Origin: Burkholderiaceae bacterium
Lineage (GTDB): Bacteria; Pseudomonadota; Gammaproteobacteria; Burkholderiales; Burkholderiaceae_C
Assembly (NCBI GenBank): GCA_024235955.1
Contig: JACKLJ010000001.1
Location: 558,001 to 622,000 of the forward strand
Length of the DNA stretch: 64,000 nucleotides
Direction of reading: 5' to 3'
Shown: one piece after another, positions 18,201 to 24,783 of the stretch
Layout of the letters: each line of letters begins with the position of its first letter
How positions within the stretch are numbered: the stretch's first letter is position 1
The notes under the pieces: model-generated
Told to the model about the DNA's origin: nothing
Database searches by the model: none
What the model saw: the letters and a program-made list of their open reading frames with translations, nothing else
Translations under genes and position numbers: made by a program

Positions 18201-18413
18201 CGCATGGACGGCTTCGACTTCGTGCGCAACATCCGCGCCGACGAGAAGCTGCGCGACCTGCCGGTGGTGATGATCACTTCCCGCATCGCCGAAAAGCACC
18301 GCGAACATGCACGCGAGCTGGGCGTCAACGACTACCTCGGCAAGCCGTACTCGGAAGAGGAGCTGCTCGGCCTGATCAAGCGCTACGCGCGCGAAGCCGC
18401 CGCCGCGCGCTGA
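12255..18413 (+). CDS. pilL: Hybrid chemotaxis histidine kinase ChpA/PilL with three HPt sites and receiver
   Basis: This is a 2052-residue kinase. Residues 1 to about 690 have no standard motif. HPt sites follow at H736 (FHTLKGSSRMVG), H1126 (HSLAGSSATVG, a less canonical site) and H1306 (HTLKGSARLAG), separated by acidic Ala/Glu-rich linkers. The kinase core has LLDRLVNQAGEVITSRARLE (about 1437), the N-box LLRNCVVHGIE (about 1617), FRDDGGGL and LAGRGVGMDVV. A CheW-like domain (about 1750-1900) precedes a C-terminal receiver (about 1927-2052) with phospho-acceptor in VLSDIEMPRMDGF. It drives PilG/PilH phosphorylation. A G9 run (14957-14965) lies in a linker. It is the last gene of the pil operon; no methyltransferase or methylesterase gene follows. 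Confidence 0.93.
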   Translation: MVTSQLEAANGAVVDTGDLGPLAWVLEETRKSIESSTKSLKRFVHEAESARGVDMASLDAGHLRMARQQLHQVVGALDMVGQSVASQMVRGMEAAVQQFVQRPEICSDEAASAMERAGFALLEYLEGQLGDRPRPPLGLFPQYRQVQELAGADRIHPADLWPQPWRWIDPATPASPQRLSYGPEVRARLDHGVLKLMRKGDANAASELSVVSLGLADGATSRHPVVFWKLSSGFFEALAHQLMPADVYVKRAASRILLQYAALAKGEQHVSERLALELLFFCAQARPGAGVRTPVLGAIRSAWNLGTYQPVDYNEPAFGLFDPAVLAQARRRVESVKENWSALAGGDLARKKSTVDQFGLVAESLLKLHPKSKALADVLSRVATLTAQSGKPPSAELAMETATAVLFLEASFADFQPGDQGFGARTTQLAQRLDAVLAGGAQQPLEPWMEELYSRVSDRQTMGTVVGELRVTLGEAEQFLDQFFRHPEDKTPLGQVPGLMSQMRGVLSVLGLDQAAQAVARMRETVDGFIASDEDAATLKASGSFERLGSNLGALGFLVDTLGYQPVLAKKLFAYDAETGELRPLMGRVAPEPGTVAQVAGRVDMELSGPDGDAEPDAAGLPEWERAERGTSPQVSVTAAPASAAAEATVAAADVGESQPAVLAAAEPVAGEEPKAAAVAVAVDAGAASDDVDAELLEIFLEEAREVVGNGREAVQALASTPGDMEQQTTLRRAFHTLKGSSRMVGLNEFGEAAWSMEQLLNAWLPEEKPVTPELRGLASDALAAFGTWVEDIAQHTDARWKAAPFTASADALRKNGEVVALVAGQPADGAEPQVAMADAAASAPAELDADALEADADMPSAFSDTLNPAARVEGEPEAPVAPLAITAFDLPDLELDADQAGGGEVNTLAVKVGEPVLDDSAFADFSSKVDVVESDPAEVGSFSAFADLAASPAQECTVSTQDSDLAEGVTEADVAGDEPLLSLDLQELSFVDDEEAAGKSDVSTTLPADNEPLALELPELDFAAQLPAVADEEASEPVVAEEAAAPEMDVPVEPVAADEPAEDASSDGDDASLYREIGDLKVSIPLYNVYLSEADEWSRQLIADLSEWALMLNEQAPERAIARAHSLAGSSATVGFTGLSGLARAIEHALQRLHGQGRGTSEQAKTLVEAAEDVRRVLHQFAAGILKEPNPQVLEAVQQLEPTEAEPVAEVDEEAAEEPQAGPVEAEVARAAATVRTQDAAAAGQTPRQSIADDIDVVDAVDEDLFPIFEEEAEELLPELGRAMRDWVGNPEDRGAHRQVMRGLHTLKGSARLAGALRLGEMAHRTESAIEQLGSESLEREDLEPLLDHLDDLQAAFRRLQTRGAPAAELADDQLTVQTIDTEAPAVPQQPTAEAAVPSATPAIKPVPGGSVAQPVGLSLTTARAHAQQAVRVRAQLLDRLVNQAGEVITSRARLEAEVGQLRTSLTDLTGNLERLRLQLRDVELQAETQMQSRLALAKDADQGFDPLEFDRFTRMQELTRMMAESVNDVATVQRTIQRAVDASEDDLAAQARQSRELQRDLLRTRMVEFEGISERLYRVVRQASKEAGKQVRLDITGGSIEMDRGILDRMTPAFEHLLRNCVVHGIETQAVREARSKDPVGSIAIEVLQSGNDVSVTFRDDGGGLNAARIRERAVQRGLIAPDQQLSDQEVAGLIFEPGFSTATEVTELAGRGVGMDVVHTEIRALGGRVETSFREGQGTSFKLVMPLTTAVTHVVMLRAGNLAVGVPSNLVEIVRRATVDELAQAYRDGHFAHGGEDVPFYWSGALLQSSSHSTEPPAKSTPVIVFRSAAQRVALHVDEVLGHQEVVVKSLGPQLARLPGLVAITALASGAVALIYNPVAMANVYGEQAHAFSALHAQTEAAAVTEQGSQPPTAVVAEAPKSDIPLVLVVDDSITVRRVTQRLLQREGYRVALANDGLQGLERLQAERPAVVLSDIEMPRMDGFDFVRNIRADEKLRDLPVVMITSRIAEKHREHARELGVNDYLGKPYSEEELLGLIKRYAREAAAAR
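14957..14965 (+). repeat. Homopolymeric G9 tract inside chpA/pilL
   Basis: Nine consecutive G residues encode part of DQAGGGE in the linker after the first HPt site. Such tracts can slip by one base during replication. Loss or gain would truncate the kinase before its catalytic core, a possible phase-variation switch for twitching motility. Confidence 0.6.
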
Positions 18414-18428
18414 CGCGGTGCTGCCGCA

Positions 18429-18457
18429 CCGGGTGGGTGCCCCTCGGCGCCACCCGG
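18429..18457 (+). terminator. Possible hairpin terminator after chpA/pilL
   Basis: CCGGGTGG and CCACCCGG form an 8 bp stem 15 nt past the chpA stop. No T-run follows, so intrinsic termination is doubtful; it may be Rho-dependent or simply a stabilising stem. Confidence 0.35.
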
Positions 18458-18495
18458 ATCGAGGCCGGTGGTGCCGGCTCCCGTAGAATTTGGTC

Positions 18496-19095
18496 ATGGC
18501 CGATCACGCGCAGCCGATCAACCTGACCAACCACTTCCTGATCGCCATGCCGAACATGGACGACGACATGTTCGCGGGCAGCGTGGTCTACGTGTGCGAG
18601 CACTCGGAGCGTGGCGCGCTGGGGCTGATCATCAACAAGCCCGGCGACATCAACCTGGCTGATCTGTTCGCCAAGGTGGAGTTGCCGCTCGATCGCGCCG
18701 AACTCGGCCGTCAACCGGTGTTCCACGGCGGCCCGGTGCAGACCGAGCGTGGCTTCGTGCTGCATGAGCCGGTCACCGCAGAAGGCATGGGGGCCGACGA
18801 ATCGGTCTACGCCTCCACCATGGTGGTGCCGGGTGGGCTGGAAATGACCACGTCCAAGGACGTGCTGGAGGCCATGTCGTCTGGCGGCGGCCCCAAGCGC
18901 GTGCTGGTCACGCTGGGCTATTCCGCCTGGGGCGAAGGTCAGCTCGAGTCCGAACTGGCGCGCAATTCCTGGCTCACCGTGGACGCCGATGCAGGCCTGA
19001 TCTTCGAAGCGCCGGTGGACAAGCGCTACGAACAGGCGCTGGGCTTGCTGGGGCTGCAGGCCTGGATGCTGGCGCCCGATGCGGGACACGCCTGA
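18496..19095 (+). CDS. yqgE: YqgE/AlgH family protein
   Basis: This 199-residue protein shows the YqgE/AlgH pattern: NLTNHFLIAMPNMDDDMFAGSVVYVCEHSERGALGLIINKP at the start, then FHGGPVQTERGFVLH and LGYSAWGEGQLESELARNSWL. AlgH was named from an alginate-regulation locus in Pseudomonas; the molecular function is unknown. It precedes ruvX, the usual arrangement (yqgE-yqgF). ATG 18496 is chosen; an in-frame TTG 18490 would add only two residues. The ruvX start is 107 nt past its stop codon. Confidence 0.93.
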   Translation: MADHAQPINLTNHFLIAMPNMDDDMFAGSVVYVCEHSERGALGLIINKPGDINLADLFAKVELPLDRAELGRQPVFHGGPVQTERGFVLHEPVTAEGMGADESVYASTMVVPGGLEMTTSKDVLEAMSSGGGPKRVLVTLGYSAWGEGQLESELARNSWLTVDADAGLIFEAPVDKRYEQALGLLGLQAWMLAPDAGHA

Positions 19096-19201
19096 TGCTC
19101 TCCCGTCCCGGGCACGACAGAAGTCGAGGCTTGTGGCATGGCATGTCTTCGAACCACCACCGCATAAAGGCCGCACGTGCCGCGGCGACAAGGTGCGCGC
19201 C

Positions 19202-19654
19202 ATGACCGCCAACGCCGCGAAGACTGCCGTCAGCGGCACCCGCGCCGGCATCGGTACCGAGGTACCCGCGTCGCTGTCGACCTTCCTCGCCTTCGATTTC
19301 GGCCTCAAGCGCACCGGCGTGGCGGTGGGCAACCGCCTGACCCGCGCGGCCACGCCGCAGGCCACCATCCGCGCGGAGGGCGACGCCCGCTGGCCGCACG
19401 TGGCCGGCCGCATTGCCGAATGGCAGCCGGACGCCCTGGTGGTCGGCGTGCCTTTCCATCCCGACGGGGCCAGCCACGACAACACCGCCCGCGCGCAGCG
19501 CTTTGCGCGCCAGCTGCGCGGGCGCTTCGGGCTGCCCGTGTTCGAGATCGACGAGCGCTACACCACCACCGAGGCCCTGGAGAGCGGCGCGCGCGATGCC
19601 GACGCCGCCGCAGCCGCCATCATCCTGGAGCAATTCTTGAGGAGTCTTCCATGA
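19202..19654 (+). CDS. ruvX: Putative pre-16S rRNA nuclease RuvX/YqgF
   Basis: This 150-residue RNase-H-like protein contains FLAFDFGLKRTGVAVGN (first acidic residue), VVGVPFHPDGASHDN and EIDERYTTTEA, the YqgF/RuvX signatures. Family members process the 5' end of 16S rRNA. The start is set at ATG 19202; a longer in-frame ORF from 19079 overlaps yqgE and its first 41 residues do not look like the family. Its stop overlaps the pyrR start by 4 nt (ATGA), so it is translationally coupled to pyrR. Confidence 0.9.
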   Translation: MTANAAKTAVSGTRAGIGTEVPASLSTFLAFDFGLKRTGVAVGNRLTRAATPQATIRAEGDARWPHVAGRIAEWQPDALVVGVPFHPDGASHDNTARAQRFARQLRGRFGLPVFEIDERYTTTEALESGARDADAAAAAIILEQFLRSLP

Positions 19655-20181
19655 ACGCGCCGTCTGTGGCGACCGCGGGCGCGCTGGCGCTGGATGCCGA
19701 GGCCCTGTACGGCGAGTTGCGCGAGGGCGTGGCCCCGCTGCTGGCGATGGGCACGCACCTGGTGGGCATCGTCTCCGGTGGCGGGTGGCTGGCCGAGCGC
19801 CTGCACGCCGACCTGCGGCGAGAGGGCGCGCCAGGCGCCATCTCCTCGGCCATGCACCGCGACGACTTCGCCCGCCGGGGCCTGGCCAATGCCTCGCAGA
19901 CCACGCTGCCGTTCGAGGTGGACGGCGCCGACATCCTGCTCATCGACGACGTGCTCTACACCGGCCGCACCATCCGCGCCGTGCTGAACGAGCTGTTCGA
20001 CTACGGCCGCCCCGCCCGCGTGCGGCTGGCGGTGCTGGTCGATCGCGGCGGCCGCCAGCTGCCGGTGGCGGCCGACTTTGCCGCCGCCCGTGTGAGCCTG
20101 CCGGCGGCGCGCTCGCTGGAACTGGCCCGGGCCGACGACGGCCGTTTGTCCTTCCGCATCGACGAGGTGCAGCCGTGCTGA
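19651..20181 (+). CDS. pyrR: PyrR, uracil phosphoribosyltransferase / pyr regulator
   Basis: This 176-residue phosphoribosyltransferase contains the PRPP-binding loop ILLIDDVLYTGRTIRAVL (about residues 94-111) and the VDRGGRQLPV region typical of PyrR. In Bacillus PyrR attenuates pyr mRNA; in many proteobacteria only UPRTase activity and binding-dependent regulation are inferred. It overlaps ruvX by 4 nt and pyrB by 7 nt, so the three genes are one transcript. No attenuator hairpin was recognised in front of pyrB, because pyrB overlaps pyrR directly. Confidence 0.93.
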   Translation: MNAPSVATAGALALDAEALYGELREGVAPLLAMGTHLVGIVSGGGWLAERLHADLRREGAPGAISSAMHRDDFARRGLANASQTTLPFEVDGADILLIDDVLYTGRTIRAVLNELFDYGRPARVRLAVLVDRGGRQLPVAADFAAARVSLPAARSLELARADDGRLSFRIDEVQPC

Positions 20182-21131
20182 ACCGCCGCAACCCGCAGCT
20201 CAACGCCAACGGCGAACTGACCCACCTGCTGTCCACCGAAGGGCTGCCGCGCGACATCCTCACCCATATCCTCGACACCGCGGCGCAGTTCGTCAGCGTG
20301 AGCGACCGCGAGGTCAAGAAGGTACCGCTGCTGCGTGGCAAGAGCGTGTTCAACCTGTTCTTCGAGAACAGCACGCGCACCCGCACCACCTTCGACATCG
20401 CGGCCACGCGCCTGTCGGCCGACGTGTACACGCTGGACATCGCCCGCAGCTCCACCGCCAAGGGCGAATCGCTGCTTGACACCATCGCCAACCTGGCGGC
20501 CATGGCGGCCGACATCTTCGTGGTGCGCCACAGCGAGAGCGGCGCGCCCTACCTGATCGCCCAGCACGTGGCGCCGCACGTGCACGTGGTCAACGCCGGC
20601 GACGGCCGCCACGCGCACCCCACGCAGGCGCTGCTGGACATGTACACCATCCGGCACTACAAGCAGGATTTCAGCAACCTCACCGTCGCCATCGTCGGCG
20701 ACGTGCTGCACTCGCGCGTGGCGCGCTCCGACATCCACGCGCTCACCACGCTCGGCGCGGCCGAAGTGCGCGTGGTCGGCCCGCGCACGCTGGTGCCGGG
20801 CGATCTGGCGCCGATGGGTGTGCGCGTGTGCCATTCGCTGGAAGAGGGCATCCGGGACGCCGACGTGGTCATCATGCTGCGCCTGCAGAACGAGCGCATG
20901 AGCGGCGCGCTGCTGCCTTCGAGCCAGGAGTTTTTCAAGAGCTACGGCCTCACGCCCGAGAAGCTGCGGCTGGCCAGGCCCGACGCCATCGTCATGCACC
21001 CGGGGCCCATCAACCGCGGCGTGGAGATCGATTCCGCCGTGGTCGACGGCGGGCAGAGCGTGATCCTGCCGCAGGTCACCTTCGGCATCGCGGTGCGCAT
21101 GGCGGTGCTGAGCATCGTGGCGGGCGCGTGA
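20175..21131 (+). CDS. pyrB: Aspartate carbamoyltransferase catalytic subunit
   Basis: This 318-residue protein has the carbamoyl-phosphate site FFENSTRTRTTFDIA (about residues 61-75), SSTAKGESLLDT, HPTQALLDMYTI and HPGPINRGVEI. It catalyses the committed step of pyrimidine synthesis. The likely start is GTG 20175, overlapping the end of pyrR by 7 nt. No pyrI regulatory gene is present; the neighbour is a dihydroorotase-like pyrX. That fits class A ATCases, which assemble with an inactive DHOase homologue. An F2 repeat begins 4 nt after the stop codon and separates pyrB from pyrX. Confidence 0.95.
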   Translation: MLNRRNPQLNANGELTHLLSTEGLPRDILTHILDTAAQFVSVSDREVKKVPLLRGKSVFNLFFENSTRTRTTFDIAATRLSADVYTLDIARSSTAKGESLLDTIANLAAMAADIFVVRHSESGAPYLIAQHVAPHVHVVNAGDGRHAHPTQALLDMYTIRHYKQDFSNLTVAIVGDVLHSRVARSDIHALTTLGAAEVRVVGPRTLVPGDLAPMGVRVCHSLEEGIRDADVVIMLRLQNERMSGALLPSSQEFFKSYGLTPEKLRLARPDAIVMHPGPINRGVEIDSAVVDGGQSVILPQVTFGIAVRMAVLSIVAGA

Positions 21132-21135
21132 TGAC

Positions 21136-21247
21136 GCTGCCCCTGAGTCGCGTTCTACGCCTTCCCCCTGAGGGGGACGACGCCAGTGGCCGGTGCAAGC
21201 CCTGCCACGGCGTCCGCTGGCATGGCCTGCTCCGCGGCCATCCGGGG
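21136..21247 (+). repeat. F2 two-hairpin post-stop element, copy 2 (after pyrB)
   Basis: It starts CCCCTGAGTCGCG right after the pyrB stop. Hairpin 1 is CCCCC-TGA-GGGGG and hairpin 2 is GTGGCCGG/CCTGCCAC with one mismatch, followed by GGCCTGCTCCGCGGCC. The orientation matches the upstream gene. Confidence 0.8.
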
Positions 21248-21282
21248 GTGGCATTGGCGGGCCCGCGTCCAGTGGCAATTGC

Positions 21283-21338
21283 TGCTTATTTGATAGCTGC
21301 CTGCGCCTGCTGCGTATGGGCCAGAGCACGATTTGATG
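21283..21338 (+). repeat. R1 interspersed repeat copy upstream of pyrX
   Basis: It contains TTGATAGCTGCCTGCGCCTG and a degenerate second half ending 8 nt before the pyrX ATG. The pyrX leader is therefore made almost entirely of F2 followed by R1. Confidence 0.75.
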
Positions 21339-21346
21339 TATAAACC

Positions 21347-22678
21347 ATGAAGATCCTGATCGAAAACGGCCGTGTCATCGATCCTGCGTCCGGACGCGAC
21401 GAGCGGGCCGACGTGACGATCGCAGCCGGCCGCATCCTGGGCATCGGCCGCGCCTCGCCCGACTTCGCGCCCAGCCGCCGCATCGACGCCAGCGGCTGCA
21501 TCGTGGCGCCCGGTCTGGTCGATCTTGCCGCGCGCCTGGGCGAGCCGGGGCAGGAGCACGCCCGCCTGCTGGAAAGCGAACTCGCCGCCGCCGTGGCCGG
21601 TGGCGTGACCAGCCTAGTCTGCCCGCCCGACACCGACCCGGTGCTTGACGAATCCGGTCTGGTCGACATGCTCAAGACCCGGGCCGAGAAGATGCACCAG
21701 GCGCGTGTGTTCCCGCTCGGCGCGCTCACCCGCGGCCTGGCCGGCGAGGTGCTGACCGAGATGGGCCTGCTCACCGACGCCGGCTGCGTGGCCTTCAGCC
21801 AGGCCGAGCGTGCCATCGTCAACACCCAGGTGCTGCAGCGCGCGCTGCAGTACGCCAGCACCTTCGGCTATGCCGTCTGGCTGCGCCCGCAGGATCCGTG
21901 GCTGGGCGGCGGCGTGGCCGCCAGCGGCCCGCTGGCCATGCGCATGGGCCTGGCCGGCGTGCCGGTGGCCGCCGAGACCGTGGCCCTGCACACGCTGTTC
22001 GAACTGCTGCGCGCCATGCAAAGCCCCGGTGGCGGCCCGCGTGTGCACCTGTGCCGCCTGTCCAGCGCGGCCGGCGTGGCGCTGGTGCGGGAAGCCAAGG
22101 CCCAGGGCCTGAACATCACGGCCGACGTAAGCATCAACTCCCTGCACCTGACCGACCACGACATCGGCTACTACGACAGCCGCACGCGCCTGACGCCGCC
22201 GCTGCGCCAGCAGCGCGACCGCGACGCGCTGGCCGCCGGCCTGGCCGACGGCACCCTCGACGCGCTGGTGTCCGATCACACACCCGTCGGCTCCGACGCC
22301 AAGACCCTGCCTTTCGCCGAGGCCGAGCCCGGTGCCACCGGGCTGGAGCTGCTGCTGCCGCTGGCGCTGAAGTGGCAGGCCGATGCCAGGGGTGAGCTCT
22401 CCGACGCCGGCCTGTGCCGGGCGCTGGCCGCCGTCACCCAGGCGCCGGCGCGGGTGCTGGGCAGCGCGCTGGGCACGCTGCAGGCCAGTTGTGGCCAACT
22501 GGTGGAAGGTGGCATGGCCGATGTCTGCGTGTTCGACCCGGCCGAGCGCTGGCAGGTCACGCGCGCCGGCCTGCGCAGCCAGAGCCGCCACACGCCTTTC
22601 GAGGGCCTGGAACTCGCCGGTCGCGTGCGCTGCACCCTGGTGGGCGGGCACATCGCCTACGACGCTGCCAGCCGCTGA
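21347..22678 (+). CDS. pyrX: Dihydroorotase-like protein without metal ligands (PyrX/PyrC')
   Basis: This 443-residue amidohydrolase-fold protein aligns by eye with type I dihydroorotases (IENGRVIDPASGRDE, VAPGLVDL, GGVTSLVCPPDTDP, ALVSDHTPVGSDAK). The usual DxHxH metal site is VDLAARLGEPG instead, and the later His positions are also changed (LRPQD for LHxED, INSLHL for TPHHL). It is therefore very likely catalytically dead. Inactive homologues of this kind in Pseudomonas hold dodecameric ATCase together with PyrB, and its position after pyrB supports that role. A separate active pyrC would be needed elsewhere in the genome. Confidence 0.88.
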   Translation: MKILIENGRVIDPASGRDERADVTIAAGRILGIGRASPDFAPSRRIDASGCIVAPGLVDLAARLGEPGQEHARLLESELAAAVAGGVTSLVCPPDTDPVLDESGLVDMLKTRAEKMHQARVFPLGALTRGLAGEVLTEMGLLTDAGCVAFSQAERAIVNTQVLQRALQYASTFGYAVWLRPQDPWLGGGVAASGPLAMRMGLAGVPVAAETVALHTLFELLRAMQSPGGGPRVHLCRLSSAAGVALVREAKAQGLNITADVSINSLHLTDHDIGYYDSRTRLTPPLRQQRDRDALAAGLADGTLDALVSDHTPVGSDAKTLPFAEAEPGATGLELLLPLALKWQADARGELSDAGLCRALAAVTQAPARVLGSALGTLQASCGQLVEGGMADVCVFDPAERWQVTRAGLRSQSRHTPFEGLELAGRVRCTLVGGHIAYDAASR

Positions 22679-22685
22679 TCCACCC

Positions 22686-23423
22686 ATGAACAGCCTGCGG
22701 GCGCTCCGGCTGCTGCTGCGCGGCGGCGCCCACATGGCGCGGGGCTGGTGGACCATCCGCACCCGCTTTCCCGCGCTCACGCAGCGCGAGCGCGAGGCGC
22801 GCGTGCAGGCCTGGGCAGCCGAATTCCTCAGGCTCTGGGGCATCGGCCTGGAGGTGCACGGCACGCCGCCCGCGCACGGGCCGCTGCTGCTGGTGGCCAA
22901 CCACATCTCCTGGCTCGACATCCTGGTGCTGCACGCGGCGGGCTTCTGCCGCTTCGTTTCCAAGGCGCAGGTGCGGCACTGGCCGCTGATCGGGCCGCTG
23001 GCCAGCGGCGCCGGCACGCTGTACATCGAGCGCGAATCGCGCCGCGACGCCATGCGCGTGGTGCACCACATGGCCGAGAGCCTGGGGCGCGGCGAGGTGG
23101 TGGCCGTGTTCCCCGAGGGCACCACCAGCGACGGCAGCGGTGTGCTCCCTTTCCACGCCAACCTGCTGCAGGCGGCGATCTCGGCCGGCGCGCCGGCGCA
23201 GCCGGTGGCGCTGCGCTTTGTCGATGCCGTGACGCGAGCGCCCAGCCTCGCGCCCATCTACATCGGCGACGATTCACTGGTCGCCTCGGTCTGGCGCACG
23301 CTCACGGCGCGGGGGGTGACGGCGGTGGTGCGCTACGGCGCGCCGCAGGCTGCTGATGACCGCGGGCGGCGTGAATGGTCGGCCGACCTGCGGCAGGCCG
23401 TCGGCGAGCTGATGAGCGATTGA
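22686..23423 (+). CDS. plsC: 1-acyl-sn-glycerol-3-phosphate acyltransferase family protein
   Basis: This 245-residue protein has the acyltransferase HX4D motif (NHISWLD, about residues 75-81), the lysophospholipid-binding VFPEGTTSDG motif and the downstream PVALRF strand. It transfers an acyl chain to a lysophosphatidic acid or related lipid at the inner membrane. It starts 8 nt after pyrX, so it is probably in the same transcript. The symbol is used for the family; the physiological acceptor (glycerolipid or ornithine lipid) cannot be fixed by sequence alone. Confidence 0.85.
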   Translation: MNSLRALRLLLRGGAHMARGWWTIRTRFPALTQREREARVQAWAAEFLRLWGIGLEVHGTPPAHGPLLLVANHISWLDILVLHAAGFCRFVSKAQVRHWPLIGPLASGAGTLYIERESRRDAMRVVHHMAESLGRGEVVAVFPEGTTSDGSGVLPFHANLLQAAISAGAPAQPVALRFVDAVTRAPSLAPIYIGDDSLVASVWRTLTARGVTAVVRYGAPQAADDRGRREWSADLRQAVGELMSD

Positions 23424-23526
23424 ACCGCTGCGGCGGGCTCAGGACCGTCAGCCTGAAAGGATGCGGGCGTGGCCTGCCAGGTGGCGCGGCGGCGCATCGC
23501 CGGTCGTTCGGAACAGACGGAAAATG

Positions 23527-23592
23527 CTATTCAATAAATAGCTGCCTGCGCCCGTCATTCAAGGGCTGAAGCCTTGTTTGGCTCTGAAAACG
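23527..23592 (+). repeat. R1 repeat copy forming the 3' end of an ABC ATPase gene
   Basis: This is one of the best-preserved copies: AATAGCTGCCTGCGCCCG, a short spacer, AAGGGCTGAAGCC, then TTGTTTGGCTCTGAAAACG. The stop codon and last 12 or so residues of the leftward ATPase gene (ATFSEPNKASALE) are read from this repeat on the minus strand. Confidence 0.85.
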
Positions 23593-24667
23593 TGGCGGCC
23601 GGAGGTTCCGGCGGAAACGTCACCACGTGGTCCACCTCGGCGCGGATGCCGATCAGCTCGCCCACATGGTGGTGGTGGTGGCTGGGCACGTGGGCCATTA
23701 CCAGCTCGCCGCTGGCCAGGCGCAGCGTGTAGAGGAATTCGGAGCCGCGGAAGGCCTTGCGCACGATCTCGGCCTTCACCGGCGCGTCGTCGTCGTGCAC
23801 GATGTCGTCGGCGCGCAGCAGCAGCTCGCAGACGTCGCCCTCATAGGCGCCGGGCAGCGGGCATTCGGTGCGGTTCTTCAGGCGACCCAGCGGCGTGTCC
23901 ACCTGTGCGCCGGCGCCCGCGGCCACGATGCGCGCGGGCACGAACACGCCGTGACCGATGAAATCCGCGACGAAGCGCGTGGCCGGGCGGTGGTAGAGCG
24001 CGTAGGCGTCGTCCCACTGGTGCAGGCGGCCCTGGTGCATCACGCCGATCACGTCGCCGATGGCGAAGGCCTCCAGCTGGTCGTGCGTGACGAAGAGGGC
24101 GGTGGCGCCGGCGCTCTTCAGGATGCCGCGCAGCTCGTGCGCCAGCCGCTCGCGCAGGTCCACGTCAAGGTTGGAGAAGGGCTCGTCCAGCAGCATCAGT
24201 GCCGGGCGCGGCGCCAGCGCCCGCGCCAGCGCCACGCGCTGCTGCTGGCCGCCTGAAAGCTCATGTGGGTAGCGCCGCTCGCTGCCGGCCAGGTCCACCA
24301 GCGCCAGCACCTCGCGCACGCGCGCGGCGCGCTCGGCCGCCGGTAGCTGCTTCAGGCCGAAACCCACGTTGTGCGCCACGTCCAGGTGCGGGAACAGCGC
24401 GTAGTCCTGGAACACCATGCCGATGCGCCGCCGCTCGGGCGGCACCTGCACGCCCGGGCTGCCGACCAGCTGGCCGGCCAGGCGGATCTCGCCGGCGCTC
24501 ACGCGCTCCAGCCCGGCCACCGCGCGCAGCAGCGTGGTCTTGCCGCAGCCCGAAGGGCCGATCAGCACGCCGATCTGCCCGGCCGGCAGGGCCAGCGAGA
24601 CGTCGTGCACGGCCGGCGCTGCGCTGCCGGGGTAGCGGACATCGAGGTGGTCGATCTGCAGGGCCAT
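23555..24667 (-). CDS. fbpC: ABC transporter ATP-binding protein, Fe3+-type (FbpC-like)
   Basis: This 370-residue ATPase has Walker A GPSGCGKTT (about residue 37), the Q-loop MVFQDYALFPHL, signature LSGGQQQRVALARAL, Walker B LMLLDEPFSNLD and the H-loop FVTHD. A C-terminal TOBE-like regulatory domain includes a run of five His residues (SHHHHHVGE, about residues 338-346). It belongs to the CUT1/Fe3+ transporter ATPases and faces the divergent permease gene across a Fur-box-like site, so ferric iron is the likely substrate. No periplasmic binding protein gene is adjacent. The final residues come from an R1 repeat. Start ATG 24667. Confidence 0.85.
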   Translation of the reverse strand: MALQIDHLDVRYPGSAAPAVHDVSLALPAGQIGVLIGPSGCGKTTLLRAVAGLERVSAGEIRLAGQLVGSPGVQVPPERRRIGMVFQDYALFPHLDVAHNVGFGLKQLPAAERAARVREVLALVDLAGSERRYPHELSGGQQQRVALARALAPRPALMLLDEPFSNLDVDLRERLAHELRGILKSAGATALFVTHDQLEAFAIGDVIGVMHQGRLHQWDDAYALYHRPATRFVADFIGHGVFVPARIVAAGAGAQVDTPLGRLKNRTECPLPGAYEGDVCELLLRADDIVHDDDAPVKAEIVRKAFRGSEFLYTLRLASGELVMAHVPSHHHHHVGELIGIRAEVDHVVTFPPEPPAATFSEPNKASALE

Positions 24668-24680
24668 GGGAGCGATTGTA

Positions 24681-24699
24681 GATGCGTACAATTCTCATT
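24681..24699. promoter_or_regulatory. Fur-box-like operator between fbpC and fbpB
   Basis: GATGCGTACAATTCTCATT resembles the Fur consensus; its right half contains ATTCTCATT, one complete arm of the classical palindrome. It lies 14 nt upstream of the fbpC start and in the leader of the divergent permease. It would allow Fe(II)-Fur to repress both genes. Confidence 0.55.
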
Positions 24700-24783
24700 T
24701 ACTGGATTGTGACGAAAGCCGTCGTCCCCACCGTGCCGGCAAGCCCGCTTTCCTTCCTTGCCTGCTTTTCCACCGAGTCCCCG

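Noticed and set aside
24682..24783. ATG 24682 as start of the Fe3+-type permease
   Set aside because: It lies inside the Fur-box-like site, adds 34 residues unlike the family, and would require a promoter upstream of the operator. TTG 24784 is preferred.
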